A stretch of 64,000 bases of DNA from Dyadobacter fermentans (GTDB lineage Bacteria > Bacteroidota > Bacteroidia > Cytophagales > Spirosomataceae), in the NCBI RefSeq assembly GCF_019924045.1, contig NZ_JAHXBN010000014.1:1-64000 (forward strand), read 5' to 3'. Below the pieces are notes generated by a model. The model was not told where the DNA came from. It did no database searches and saw only the letters and a program-made list of their open reading frames with translations. The translations under genes were made by a program, and so were the position numbers. Below, one piece after another: positions 1-7,374 of the stretch; positions within the stretch are counted from its first letter, which is position 1; every line of letters starts with the position of its first letter.

Positions 1-828
1 GATGGGTTCAGCTGGGATGCGACATTCAATTTTTCCAGAAACCGTAACCAGGTTGTGGCCCTGGCCGAAGGCGTGGATACTTACGTGCTCGGTACCGACC
101 GCGGCGTGAATGTGGTGGCTGAGCCGGGCAAGCCGTTTGGTACGCTCATCGGGAACGGTTTCCAGTGGCTCCGCGACGACAATGGCAACCGCCTCATCGA
201 CCCGACGACCGGTTTGCCCCTGAAATCCAATTCCAAGATACTGTATGAGCTCGGTAATGCATTGCCGAACTGGATCGGCGGTTTTAATAACACATTCCGC
301 TACAAGGGGGTGAGCCTGTCGGGGTTGTTCGATATCAGCCAGGGCGGCAAGATCTACTCGCAGAGCTTGCGCGAGGAGTTGGTGTATGGGACGATCAAGA
401 AGACGCTGCCGGGCCGTGATGGTACTTACGTGGCCGACGGTGTGGTGGCGTCCAAATCCGATAACGGAACTTGGGTAGGCACGGGCCAGGCGAATACCAA
501 GCAGGTACGGGCGCAGGATTATTGGAACGTGGTAGCGCCGGATAAGGACAATGTGATCCCCGAAGAAATGCTCAACGACGCGAGCTACATTATGTTCCGC
601 GAGCTCACATTGAACTACCAGTTGCCCAACACGCTTATCAGCCGCACGCCGTTCAAAAGCATTCGGGCAGGTATCTATGGCCGCAACCTGTTCTACCTGC
701 AACGCAAAACGGAAGGTTTCGCGCCTGAGGCGTCTTCTTTCAATGTCAATAACTCATCGTTGGGACTTGAATCCACCGCTCTGCCATTGTTGCGTTATTT
801 CGGGTTCAGCCTGAATGTGGAGTTGTAA
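1..828 (+). CDS. SusC/RagA-type TonB-dependent outer-membrane receptor, C-terminal part
   Basis: The reading frame is open from the first base, so the gene starts before the window. About 275 residues remain, all from the C-terminal beta-barrel. The fragment shows alternating aromatic/polar strands, a conserved loop with YIMFRELTLNYQLP, GRNLFYLQ, and a C-terminal strand ending in FGFSLNVEL, as in SusC-like receptors. The family forms the barrel through which large nutrients (oligosaccharides, peptides) cross the outer membrane with energy from TonB-ExbBD, closed by a SusD lid. A SusD-like lipoprotein follows after 26 bases, so the two are almost certainly one operon. The substrate cannot be read from this part. 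Confidence in the family is high; plug and N-terminal domains are outside the window. Confidence 0.93.
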   Translation, partial: DGFSWDATFNFSRNRNQVVALAEGVDTYVLGTDRGVNVVAEPGKPFGTLIGNGFQWLRDDNGNRLIDPTTGLPLKSNSKILYELGNALPNWIGGFNNTFRYKGVSLSGLFDISQGGKIYSQSLREELVYGTIKKTLPGRDGTYVADGVVASKSDNGTWVGTGQANTKQVRAQDYWNVVAPDKDNVIPEEMLNDASYIMFRELTLNYQLPNTLISRTPFKSIRAGIYGRNLFYLQRKTEGFAPEASSFNVNNSSLGLESTALPLLRYFGFSLNVEL

Positions 829-854
829 TTGTTCAAACCGGAAATTTTTGAGAA

Positions 855-2354
855 ATGAAAAATATAATCCCATCAATCCTGCTCACCGGTGCGATATGCC
901 TCACACAGGCCTGTACCGGCGATTTTGAGGAAATCAATACGCCGCCCACATCCGTAACCACGGTCGACCCGGGGCTACTGCTTTCGAAAGTGCAGAAGGA
1001 CGCGGCATTTGCTGAGGGCTATGAAGTGCCTAACAGCCAGTACGGATCGTGGATCCAGCATTGGGCCGGAGGTGTGCTGGTGTCGAGCTCGCGCTATATC
1101 GAGCAAAGCGATAACAATACCTGGGACGCGCATTACACGTTGATCCGGAATATCAGCCAGGTCCGTAATGAAGTTTTGAAAGGAAAGGAAAATGACCCGA
1201 GCGGTCGCAGCAAGCTGGCTATCGCGCGCATTGTCGAGATTTCGGTTTGGCAGCGGCTCACCGACCTTTTTGGCGATGTTCCGTATTCGGGTACCGCGCT
1301 CGGTCCATCGGATGTGAACACCAAGCCGGCATTCGATACGCAGGAATCGATCTACAAATCGCTGATCAATGACCTGAATGCGGCTATCGGGCAGCTTACA
1401 GCGGGCGATGCAAGCTATGGCAGCGCGGATTTTTATTATAAGGGTGATATTAATAAATGGAAGAAGTATGCCAATTCACTGAAACTGCGGCTTGGAATGC
1501 GCATTCGCTATGCTGATCCTGCTTTGGCACAAAAAACCGTGACCGAGGCGATGGGCCAGCCGCTCCTCGAAAGTGCAGCCGACGACGCTACCGTGCCGAC
1601 CTACAACAATGCGACCAATGCGAATGTGCATCCGGTATTGAACCAGTTCCTCGCCGGCAGCCCCGACCTAAAATACCTTGCCGATGCGTTCGTTAATCAG
1701 CTCGTAACCAGCGCCGACCCGCGCCTGCCGCGCATTGCGCAGCCGAGCGTGAATTCCGTGAAGGCAGGCACGCCCGCGTACAAGGGAATCGGCGTGGCGC
1801 TGACGGACGAGCTGTTGAAAACCATTATCAAAGACGATTACAGCACGGTGTCGACGCTCACGTTCTTCAACCGGGAGTACAGCCCCGCGATTCCATGCAT
1901 GGTAATGTCGTTTGCGGATGTGTCGTTTTATAAAGCCGAAGCCGCGCTCGAAGGCTGGGGCGGAACGGCAGCGGAAGCGGAGAAATACTATCAGGATGGG
2001 GTGAAAGCGGCATTGGCGCAGGCGCCCTACAATGTGACGGCCGTGCCGACCGCATTTGAAAAAGAACTTTCATGGACCGGCCTTTCCAAAGAGCAGAAAC
2101 TGGAAAAAATAGGTACACAGAAGTGGATACAACTTTTCGGCCGTTCCTACGAAGCATTTATCGAGTGGAGACGGATGGGCTACCCGGCATTGAAACCCGG
2201 CCCGTTTCAGGGTTCTACCGGCGGCACCATTCCCAGAAGGACGATCTATTCTTCCCGTGAGGCGCTTTTGAACAAGGCGAATTATGAGCAGGCGGTGAGT
2301 CGATTGTCGAAGGGTGATTCGTATGTGTCGAAAGTATGGTGGGACAAGCGGTGA
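855..2354 (+). CDS. SusD/RagB-family outer-membrane lipoprotein (SusD-like_2 type)
   Basis: A 499-residue protein with a lipoprotein signal (LTQACTG, Cys20), so it should be anchored to the outer membrane facing outward. The sequence matches the shorter SusD-like_2 subgroup rather than classical SusD: the mature N-terminus reads DFEEINTPPTS, followed by helical TPR-like segments (WQRLTDLFGDVPYS, WKKYANSLKLRLGMRIRY) and the late FGRSYEAFIEWRRMGYP motif. In the family it caps the SusC barrel and binds the substrate. It starts 26 bases after the SusC stop and is presumably co-transcribed. An inverted repeat and a strong hairpin terminator (2460-2510) follow it. Confidence 0.93.
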   Translation: MKNIIPSILLTGAICLTQACTGDFEEINTPPTSVTTVDPGLLLSKVQKDAAFAEGYEVPNSQYGSWIQHWAGGVLVSSSRYIEQSDNNTWDAHYTLIRNISQVRNEVLKGKENDPSGRSKLAIARIVEISVWQRLTDLFGDVPYSGTALGPSDVNTKPAFDTQESIYKSLINDLNAAIGQLTAGDASYGSADFYYKGDINKWKKYANSLKLRLGMRIRYADPALAQKTVTEAMGQPLLESAADDATVPTYNNATNANVHPVLNQFLAGSPDLKYLADAFVNQLVTSADPRLPRIAQPSVNSVKAGTPAYKGIGVALTDELLKTIIKDDYSTVSTLTFFNREYSPAIPCMVMSFADVSFYKAEAALEGWGGTAAEAEKYYQDGVKAALAQAPYNVTAVPTAFEKELSWTGLSKEQKLEKIGTQKWIQLFGRSYEAFIEWRRMGYPALKPGPFQGSTGGTIPRRTIYSSREALLNKANYEQAVSRLSKGDSYVSKVWWDKR

Positions 2355-2455
2355 CCGCCGACGGCTGACGGCCGACCGCTGATCACCGACCATAGACCAT
2401 AGACCATGGCTTTCGGTTTGTAATTCAAGATTCGCCACAATGGGTCGGCGGTCGG
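2352..2455. repeat. Short GACC-type repeats with an inverted partner
   Basis: From the SusD stop codon the sequence runs through degenerate units GACCGCC, GACGGCT, GACGGCC, GACCGCT and GACCATA, GACCATA, GACCATG up to about 2409. A reverse-complement partner (GTCGGCGGTCGG) lies at about 2444-2455, so the transcript could fold back over roughly 100 bases. It does not encode a plausible protein. It looks like a low-complexity intergenic repeat; function unknown. Confidence 0.5.
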
Positions 2456-2459
2456 TTGT

Positions 2460-2510
2460 CCAAAAGCCGAATGCCCGGGATGTTAAATATCCCGGGCATT
2501 TTGCTTTTGG
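2460..2510 (+). terminator. Rho-independent-like terminator after the SusC/SusD operon
   Basis: A perfect 11-base stem (2470-2480 with 2490-2500, core AATGCCCGGGA) closes a 9-base loop. After a short internal bulge it is extended by CCAAAAGC (2460-2467) pairing with GCTTTTGG (2503-2510). The U-rich 3' arm follows the GC stem. It separates the SusD gene from the esterase gene and may act on both strands. Confidence 0.75.
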
Positions 2511-2548
2511 GTATTACCCGCATTGAATTTCCTGAAAACATTGTACTG

Positions 2549-3328
2549 ATGAATTTTAAAACCTTGAAAATATTATTGGCCCTATTGACCGTGGCCACCA
2601 CTGCACTCGCGCAAACTGCTCCCGATCAAATGGACCTTTATCTGCTGATCGGGCAATCCAATATGGCTGGGAGAGGCGTGACGGATGCGGCCTCACAGCC
2701 CAATTCTCCGAAAATATGGGCTATTAACCGTCAAAATGAATGGAAAATCGCTGCCGATCCTTTACACCAGGATAAGCCCGCAGTAGTGGGAGTGGGCCCC
2801 GGCCTGACTTTCGCGCAGGAAATTATAAAGAAACATTCCGGGCACCCAATCGGCCTGATTCCCTGCGCAGTAGGCGGCAGCGGTATCGACGACTGGCAAC
2901 CCGGCGCGAAACACGAGCAAACCGGAATTTATGCTTACGACGAAATGCTCGCCCGCGTGAAGGAGGCGCAGAAACGCGGGACGATCAAAGGTATTATCTG
3001 GCACCAGGGCGAATCGGACAGCTCACCGGAGAAAAAAGTTGCATATGGCGCTAAATTGGCCGATTTTTTCAAACGTCTGCGCCGGGACACTCATACCGAA
3101 AATGTGCCGGTTGTAGTGGGGACGCTGGGAGATTTTTATGTCACCAAGAATCCCGACGCGGCAGTTATCAACCAGATCATCGTTGACTATGCAAAGGGTA
3201 ACCAGCTGGTTTACATGGCGTCGGCTTCGGGCCTGGTACACAAGGGCGACGATACGCATTTCGATACCGCGTCCGCGCGGGAACTGGGTCGGCGGTATGC
3301 GGAGGCGTTTTTTAAAAAGGAAGAATAA
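2549..3328 (+). CDS. Secreted sialate O-acetylesterase-like SGNH esterase
   Basis: I chose the ATG at 2549 because it gives a clean signal peptide ending in ALAQ near residue 21; an upstream in-frame start at 2456 would read through the terminator hairpin. The mature protein has the SASA/DUF303-type carbohydrate esterase motifs: GQSNMAG with nucleophile Ser37, a glycine block (CAVGGSGIDDW), IWHQGESD, and a C-terminal DTHFD with the catalytic Asp/His pair. Enzymes of this family remove acetyl groups from sialic acid or plant polysaccharides such as xylan. At 259 residues it is a compact single-domain member. Periplasmic or secreted location is inferred from the signal peptide, and a role with the upstream SusC/SusD pair is likely from position. 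The exact acetylated sugar is unknown. Confidence 0.87.
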   Translation: MNFKTLKILLALLTVATTALAQTAPDQMDLYLLIGQSNMAGRGVTDAASQPNSPKIWAINRQNEWKIAADPLHQDKPAVVGVGPGLTFAQEIIKKHSGHPIGLIPCAVGGSGIDDWQPGAKHEQTGIYAYDEMLARVKEAQKRGTIKGIIWHQGESDSSPEKKVAYGAKLADFFKRLRRDTHTENVPVVVGTLGDFYVTKNPDAAVINQIIVDYAKGNQLVYMASASGLVHKGDDTHFDTASARELGRRYAEAFFKKEE

Positions 3329-3445
3329 GTTTTGGCGCGCATGGCGTTATAGGGTGGCGAGGATAAATTTTCGTCCCATGCATTAGCCCCGGAATTCTGG
3401 GATATTCATTCAACCCAAACTTCACAAACCTGATCAAACATTTTA

Positions 3446-4312
3446 ATGAAAATCAAACATTTGAAGCTCCACGCGGCGTTTGCGGCAGCATTAGCCTGCG
3501 GATATTCAGCTTCGGCGCAGAAAGGTAAACCGCTTTTCCCGGATCAACCGGGGATGGTTTCTTATACATTCCGGACGAGCCTGTCCAAAAACACCGCGGC
3601 TACTCTCGATACCATCAAGGCATTGAAAATTACGGACATGGAGTTTTCGAGCCTTTTTGGCAAGACGGCCCCTGAGCTTCGTAAGCTGCTCGACGAGCGC
3701 GGAATCAAATGCTCGTCGTTTGGTGTAGGCTATGACGATGCGCTTAATAAAACACAGGAGGTTGGTAATAATGCGAAAGCCTTGGGTGCGAGCTTCGTAC
3801 GTGTAGCCTGGGTGCCTCACAAAGGCCCTTTTACCCTTGAAATGGCTGAAAAAACAGTGGCAGATTTTAACAAGATCGGTAAACAGCTCAAAGAAGAATT
3901 TGGTCTCACGTTCTGCTACCATAACCACGGTTATGAGTTCGAGAAACATGGTGAGGGAACGCTCATGGATTATATTATCCAGAACACCGATCCGAAGTAT
4001 GTAAGCTTCGAGCTCGATATGCTTTGGACGTTCTTCCCGGGCCAGGACCCTGCGGCGCTGATCAGTAAATATCCCGATCGTTTCAAACTCATGCACATGA
4101 AGGATTTGAAAAAAGGCATAGTCGGTAATATGTCGGGCGGCACGCCGGTCGAGAACGACGTGGCATTAGGTACGGGGCAAATCGACATTCCGGCCGTGCT
4201 GAAAGCGGCCAGGAAAGCTGGATTGAAGCATTACTATATCGAGGACGAAAGCCCGAGCTATGCAACGCAGGTACCGCAGTCGATCGCTTATCTGAAAAGT
4301 TTGAAATACTAA
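3446..4312 (+). CDS. Exported sugar phosphate isomerase/epimerase-like TIM barrel
   Basis: A 288-residue protein with a signal peptide (about residues 1-24, ending SASAQ) followed by an AP-endonuclease-2/xylose-isomerase-like barrel. The metal-ligand positions of this fold are visible: MEFSSLF, FCYHNHGYEF, FELDMLW, LMHMKD and YIEDE near the C-terminus, consistent with a bound divalent cation. Such proteins isomerise or epimerise sugars or oxidised sugars; an exported one probably acts on free sugars or glycosides in the periplasm rather than sugar phosphates. It follows the esterase by 117 bases and is closed by a strong terminator. The specific reaction is not identifiable. Confidence 0.88.
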   Translation: MKIKHLKLHAAFAAALACGYSASAQKGKPLFPDQPGMVSYTFRTSLSKNTAATLDTIKALKITDMEFSSLFGKTAPELRKLLDERGIKCSSFGVGYDDALNKTQEVGNNAKALGASFVRVAWVPHKGPFTLEMAEKTVADFNKIGKQLKEEFGLTFCYHNHGYEFEKHGEGTLMDYIIQNTDPKYVSFELDMLWTFFPGQDPAALISKYPDRFKLMHMKDLKKGIVGNMSGGTPVENDVALGTGQIDIPAVLKAARKAGLKHYYIEDESPSYATQVPQSIAYLKSLKY

Positions 4313-4326
4313 TACAACAATACCTG

Positions 4327-4380
4327 TGGCCGCCGTACCCGCACATCTGCCGTGTGGATGCGGCGGCCAATACTTTTTTT
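4327..4380 (+). terminator. Strong hairpin terminator
   Basis: TGGCCGCCG (4327-4335) pairs with CGGCGGCCA (4361-4369). The interior can fold further through GCACA/TGTGG, and a run of seven T follows (4374-4380). It lies 15 bases after the isomerase stop and before the convergent gene ending at 4387. Confidence 0.8.
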
Positions 4381-4386
4381 CAGGGC

Positions 4387-4989
4387 CTACAAGGAATAAA
4401 ATAACCCGGTGAGCGATCCCATGATCAGGGCCGTCACCACTAGGCCGGTCCCGAGAATCCAAAATGCCTCCTTTTTAAACCGGATTTCTGTGCCTGCAGG
4501 TATCGAAACGGCGGCGAGCTCCATCCATCGCGCGTAGTGCGCGCATGCGATATGCGTGAATGCGCACAACACCGAAAGCGTATAGTAGGGGATGAAAAAC
4601 AGCTTTTCGGGATAATGCACCGCCACACCCGACGCAAAATAGAAGTCGGTTTCCACATGCCATTCATACCTGGCCAGGAGGACGGCCCTCACGTGGTTGA
4701 TGAGAAAAAGGGAAAGGTAAATCCCGCTCACGGCCTGCGCGATCACGTACAACGGCTGCTTCCTGAACCCCTTGGTGAACACCAGCCGCAAGCCGCTGAT
4801 AATCTGCATCGTGACGCACAACAGCAGCATTGCCTCCACCGGCGGAAACCGGTACACCATGCGAAAATACTTCATTACGGCAATGTGCAGCGCCGGTCCG
4901 CCGAGGGCAAAAAGATGGTTGCTGAGGTGCAGCACGAGAAACACCGCGATAATGATCCCGGAAATTCTATGTAATTGTTTCAACTTCAT
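4387..4989 (-). CDS. Four- to five-helix membrane protein, cytochrome-b556-like
   Basis: A 200-residue integral membrane protein with hydrophobic segments near residues 10-30, 52-72, 82-104, 130-150 and 175-198. Histidines sit inside or at the edge of several helices (MKLKQLHRISG, HLSNHLFAL, INHVRAV, FTHIACAHYARW), as in the fumarate reductase/succinate dehydrogenase cytochrome b superfamily, where paired histidines hold heme. Whether it binds heme is inference; no catalytic SDH/FRD subunits are nearby. The gene starts 22 bases after the stop of the cupin gene on the same strand, so the two are likely co-transcribed. Confidence 0.65.
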   Translation of the reverse strand: MKLKQLHRISGIIIAVFLVLHLSNHLFALGGPALHIAVMKYFRMVYRFPPVEAMLLLCVTMQIISGLRLVFTKGFRKQPLYVIAQAVSGIYLSLFLINHVRAVLLARYEWHVETDFYFASGVAVHYPEKLFFIPYYTLSVLCAFTHIACAHYARWMELAAVSIPAGTEIRFKKEAFWILGTGLVVTALIMGSLTGLFYSL

Positions 4990-5011
4990 GGGTATATTGT
5001 GCAGCTATGAA

Positions 5012-5458
5012 TTATTTCCTGGTCGCCGGGCCCGGATATTCGGGAGTGTAAGACGCCCGGCCGTCCTTGATCAGAAACAGCAGGAGCACGCGTGAAGGTT
5101 TATTCGGGAGTGGATTGGCGGCCATTGAATGCAGGACATTTCTTTTTTCGAAAAACATCTGGCCTGTCTTGTACACAGCCGGAGCCTCATGATCCAGCCC
5201 GATGTGTACCTCGCCTTCGAGCACGTAGCCGAAGAGGTCGCAGTCGTGCCGGTGGCTCACGGTATCCGTCGCACCGGGCGCGATCGTCATGACCGATGAT
5301 TCGAGCTTGTAGCCTTTCAGTTCGGCATCGGTGAGCCATTCGCTACGCACGTGCTGAAACTGGAACGGATCGGTTTTGACACTGGCCTTCGCGTGCTCGT
5401 GTTGCGCCATGGCAGGAAGTACGGCAAATGCCGCCAGGAAGAAAATAGTAGTTCGCAC
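5012..5458 (-). CDS. Exported small cupin-domain protein
   Basis: A 148-residue protein with a signal peptide (about residues 1-19, ending AMAQ) and one cupin barrel. The first cupin motif is seen as VSHRHDCDLFGYVLEGEVHIGL, with the HxH and glutamate that usually bind a metal. The second motif region is KTGQMFFEKRNVLHSMAANP with a histidine. Cupins of this size can be dioxygenases, isomerases or simple binding proteins, so the activity is not assignable. It is divergent from the MocR-type regulator (104-base gap containing repeat half-sites) and is the first gene of a probable two-gene operon with the membrane protein. Confidence 0.8.
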   Translation of the reverse strand: MRTTIFFLAAFAVLPAMAQHEHAKASVKTDPFQFQHVRSEWLTDAELKGYKLESSVMTIAPGATDTVSHRHDCDLFGYVLEGEVHIGLDHEAPAVYKTGQMFFEKRNVLHSMAANPLPNKPSRVLLLFLIKDGRASYTPEYPGPATRK

Positions 5459-5514
5459 AGGTCGTCGGGTTTTGGTGATAGAGGCAAATATAAATGTGCC
5501 TCTTCGTGGCCGGA

Positions 5515-5544
5515 TAGTCCAGTAACCATATTGTTACTAGTCCA
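5515..5544. promoter_or_regulatory. Candidate operator of the MocR-type regulator
   Basis: The direct repeat TAGTCCA (5515-5521 and 5538-5544, 23 bases apart) frames and slightly overlaps the inverted repeat AGTAAC-CATATT-GTTACT (5521-5538). It lies in the divergent gap between the cupin and the regulator, 17 bases before the regulator start. MocR proteins commonly bind repeated half-sites in such divergent gaps; binding here is inferred. Confidence 0.5.
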
Positions 5545-5561
5545 GAATTAAACCATCAGAA

Positions 5562-7088
5562 ATGATTGAGCTCGGTAGCCTGATCAGGGTTTGCAGGCCA
5601 GGGGAATTGCCCGTATACATTCAAATTGTACAACAAATCAGTTCATTGATCCGGGAGGGTATTTTGTGTCCCGGTGTGCAGATCCAGTCCAGCCGGGAGC
5701 TGGCCCGTTCGCTGGGCCTCCACCGGAACACCGTCGTGGCTGCATATGCGGAGCTGGAAGCGCAGGGGTGGATCGAGGTGAAGGCGAGGAAAGGCTGCTT
5801 CGTATCACCGGAAATGCCGGGGACGGTACCTGCGCCACTGGTTAAACAGGCGGGTGTTCGGCAAACGGGGTACCCCATTTCGACCGGCTATGAGATCGGT
5901 TTCGAAATGCGGGACGAATTGCAGGTCAGATATCCGTCGGGCGCTTTCAAATATGTATTTAATGAGGGATTTCCGGATGTGCGGCTAACACCTTTGAACG
6001 ACCTTTTGCGCGAGTACCGTGTGATCGGTAACCGGAAATTCGCCCGAGATTATCTTTCCTACACGGCCAAGGAAGGCTCGCCGCGCCTGCGGGCTGAGGT
6101 TGTGAGAATGCTCCGGCAGACGCGGGGATTGAATATCGGCATCGAGAATGTGTTCATTTCCAAAGGCGCACAAATGGGTATGTACCTGGCTGCCTCGCTG
6201 CTGCTGAAACCCGGTGATTCGGTCATTGTCGGCGACCCCGGCTTTTTTGTGGTGACCCAGATGTTTATCCGGCTGGGCGTGAACGTATGCCGTGTGCCGG
6301 TGGACGGGGAGGGAATCGATGTCGACGCGATAGAAGCCATTTGCAGCACCACGCCGGTGAGGCTCATTTATGTAATTCCGCATCACCATCATCCTACTAC
6401 CGTCACATTGTCGGCGGCGCGGCGTCTCCGGTTGCTGGAAATTGCCGGAGCATACCGGATCGCGGTAATCGAAGATGACTTCGATTTTGATATTCATTAT
6501 GAAAGCCATCCTACATTGCCCATGGCGAGCCGGGATGCCGGCGGTAGTGTCATATACGTGGGCACGCTGACCAAAATTCTCGCTCCGGCGATCCGGCTTG
6601 GGTTCATCGTGGCGCCCGCTAACCTTATCGCTTTGCTGGGCCAGCACCGGTATGTGGTCGATTTGCAGGGGGACAATCTCCTGGAAGAAGCAGCGGCGGA
6701 ACTGCTGCGCAGCGGGGCCGTCGAAAGGCACCTGAACAAGATCCGGGGTTTATACAAAGAGCGCCGCGATCTGCTGTGCGCAATGCTCGCCGAGCATCTG
6801 CCAGGCATTGTTTCCTTCGCTGTGCCCACGGGAGGAATGTGCCTTTGGGTACGATTCCACGGGGTGGGTACGGTGCAGGTGGCGGCGGAAGCCCAGCGGC
6901 TCGGGCTTTTTATCAGGGACGGGAAGCGGCATAACCCGCTGGGGCGCGATTTGAATGCCATCTGTATCGGTTTTGCGTCCCTGAACCCCGAAGAATTGCG
7001 CGAAGCAACTACGCTGCTTATCGAGGCAACGTTGCGTGCGCTATCGGGCAATGTGCAGATTGTCCAGCTAAACCGGCAAATTGTATAA
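5562..7088 (+). CDS. MocR/PdxR-type GntR-HTH/aminotransferase-fold regulator
   Basis: A 508-residue fusion of two domains. Residues about 14-80 are a winged-helix GntR domain (LPVYIQIVQQISSLI, SSRELARSLGLHRNTVVAAYAELEAQGWIEV). Residues about 125-490 are a fold-type I PLP aminotransferase (GAQMGMYLAASLLLKPGDSV, VIEDDFDFDIHYE, and GTLTKILAPAIRLGF, whose lysine should form the Schiff base with PLP). Members are transcription factors that sense PLP or amine/amino-acid-derived ligands, for example PdxR, GabR and TauR. It is transcribed away from the cupin/membrane-protein operon, which is its most likely target. No pdx or gab genes are adjacent, so the ligand is unknown. Confidence 0.9.
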   Translation: MIELGSLIRVCRPGELPVYIQIVQQISSLIREGILCPGVQIQSSRELARSLGLHRNTVVAAYAELEAQGWIEVKARKGCFVSPEMPGTVPAPLVKQAGVRQTGYPISTGYEIGFEMRDELQVRYPSGAFKYVFNEGFPDVRLTPLNDLLREYRVIGNRKFARDYLSYTAKEGSPRLRAEVVRMLRQTRGLNIGIENVFISKGAQMGMYLAASLLLKPGDSVIVGDPGFFVVTQMFIRLGVNVCRVPVDGEGIDVDAIEAICSTTPVRLIYVIPHHHHPTTVTLSAARRLRLLEIAGAYRIAVIEDDFDFDIHYESHPTLPMASRDAGGSVIYVGTLTKILAPAIRLGFIVAPANLIALLGQHRYVVDLQGDNLLEEAAAELLRSGAVERHLNKIRGLYKERRDLLCAMLAEHLPGIVSFAVPTGGMCLWVRFHGVGTVQVAAEAQRLGLFIRDGKRHNPLGRDLNAICIGFASLNPEELREATTLLIEATLRALSGNVQIVQLNRQIV

Positions 7089-7109
7089 GGATAACTGTCG
7101 CTGGGTAGT

Positions 7110-7117
7110 TACTTTTG
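7110..7117 (+). promoter_or_regulatory. Possible -7 element TACTTTTG
   Basis: Matches the Bacteroidota -7 consensus TAnnTTTG in the 286-base gap before the TonB receptor at 7375. No TTG was found at the expected distance upstream, so it is only a weak candidate. The rest of the gap holds an imperfect hairpin (AGACCAA 7156-7162 / TTGGTCT 7190-7196), a repeated ACTATCTGA (7207-7215, 7263-7271) and the hairpin at 7301-7329. Confidence 0.25.
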
Positions 7118-7300
7118 TGCTACTATTTAGAATGAGTCTATTTATTAATAAAAATAGACCAACAAGCTGTTCGAAAAGTCCAGTGCGGTTTGGTCTTTCT
7201 TACGCTACTATCTGATTGAAATGTTGCAGAAACCCTCAAAAATCAATGCATATGAAATAACCACTATCTGACATTCTCTGAGACATTAATTCGAAGTAAA

Positions 7301-7329
7301 AAACCGGATGGCTGGTACCCATCCGGTTT
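7301..7329. terminator. Perfect 10-base hairpin in the TonB receptor leader
   Basis: AAACCGGATG (7301-7310), a 9-base loop, then CATCCGGTTT (7320-7329). On the plus strand no T-run follows. On the minus strand the stem is followed by a T-run, so it would read as a minus-strand terminator although no minus-strand gene precedes it. It may instead be a leader structure for the receptor gene 45 bases downstream. Confidence 0.4.
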
Positions 7330-7374
7330 ACTGCGCCGGAGCGCATTACTTAAAACGTAGTAACATTTAAAGCA

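Noticed and set aside
7089..7374. Cobalamin or other riboswitch before the TonB receptor
   Set aside because: The leader has a few hairpins but none of the conserved boxes that I know for cobalamin, TPP or SAM switches.
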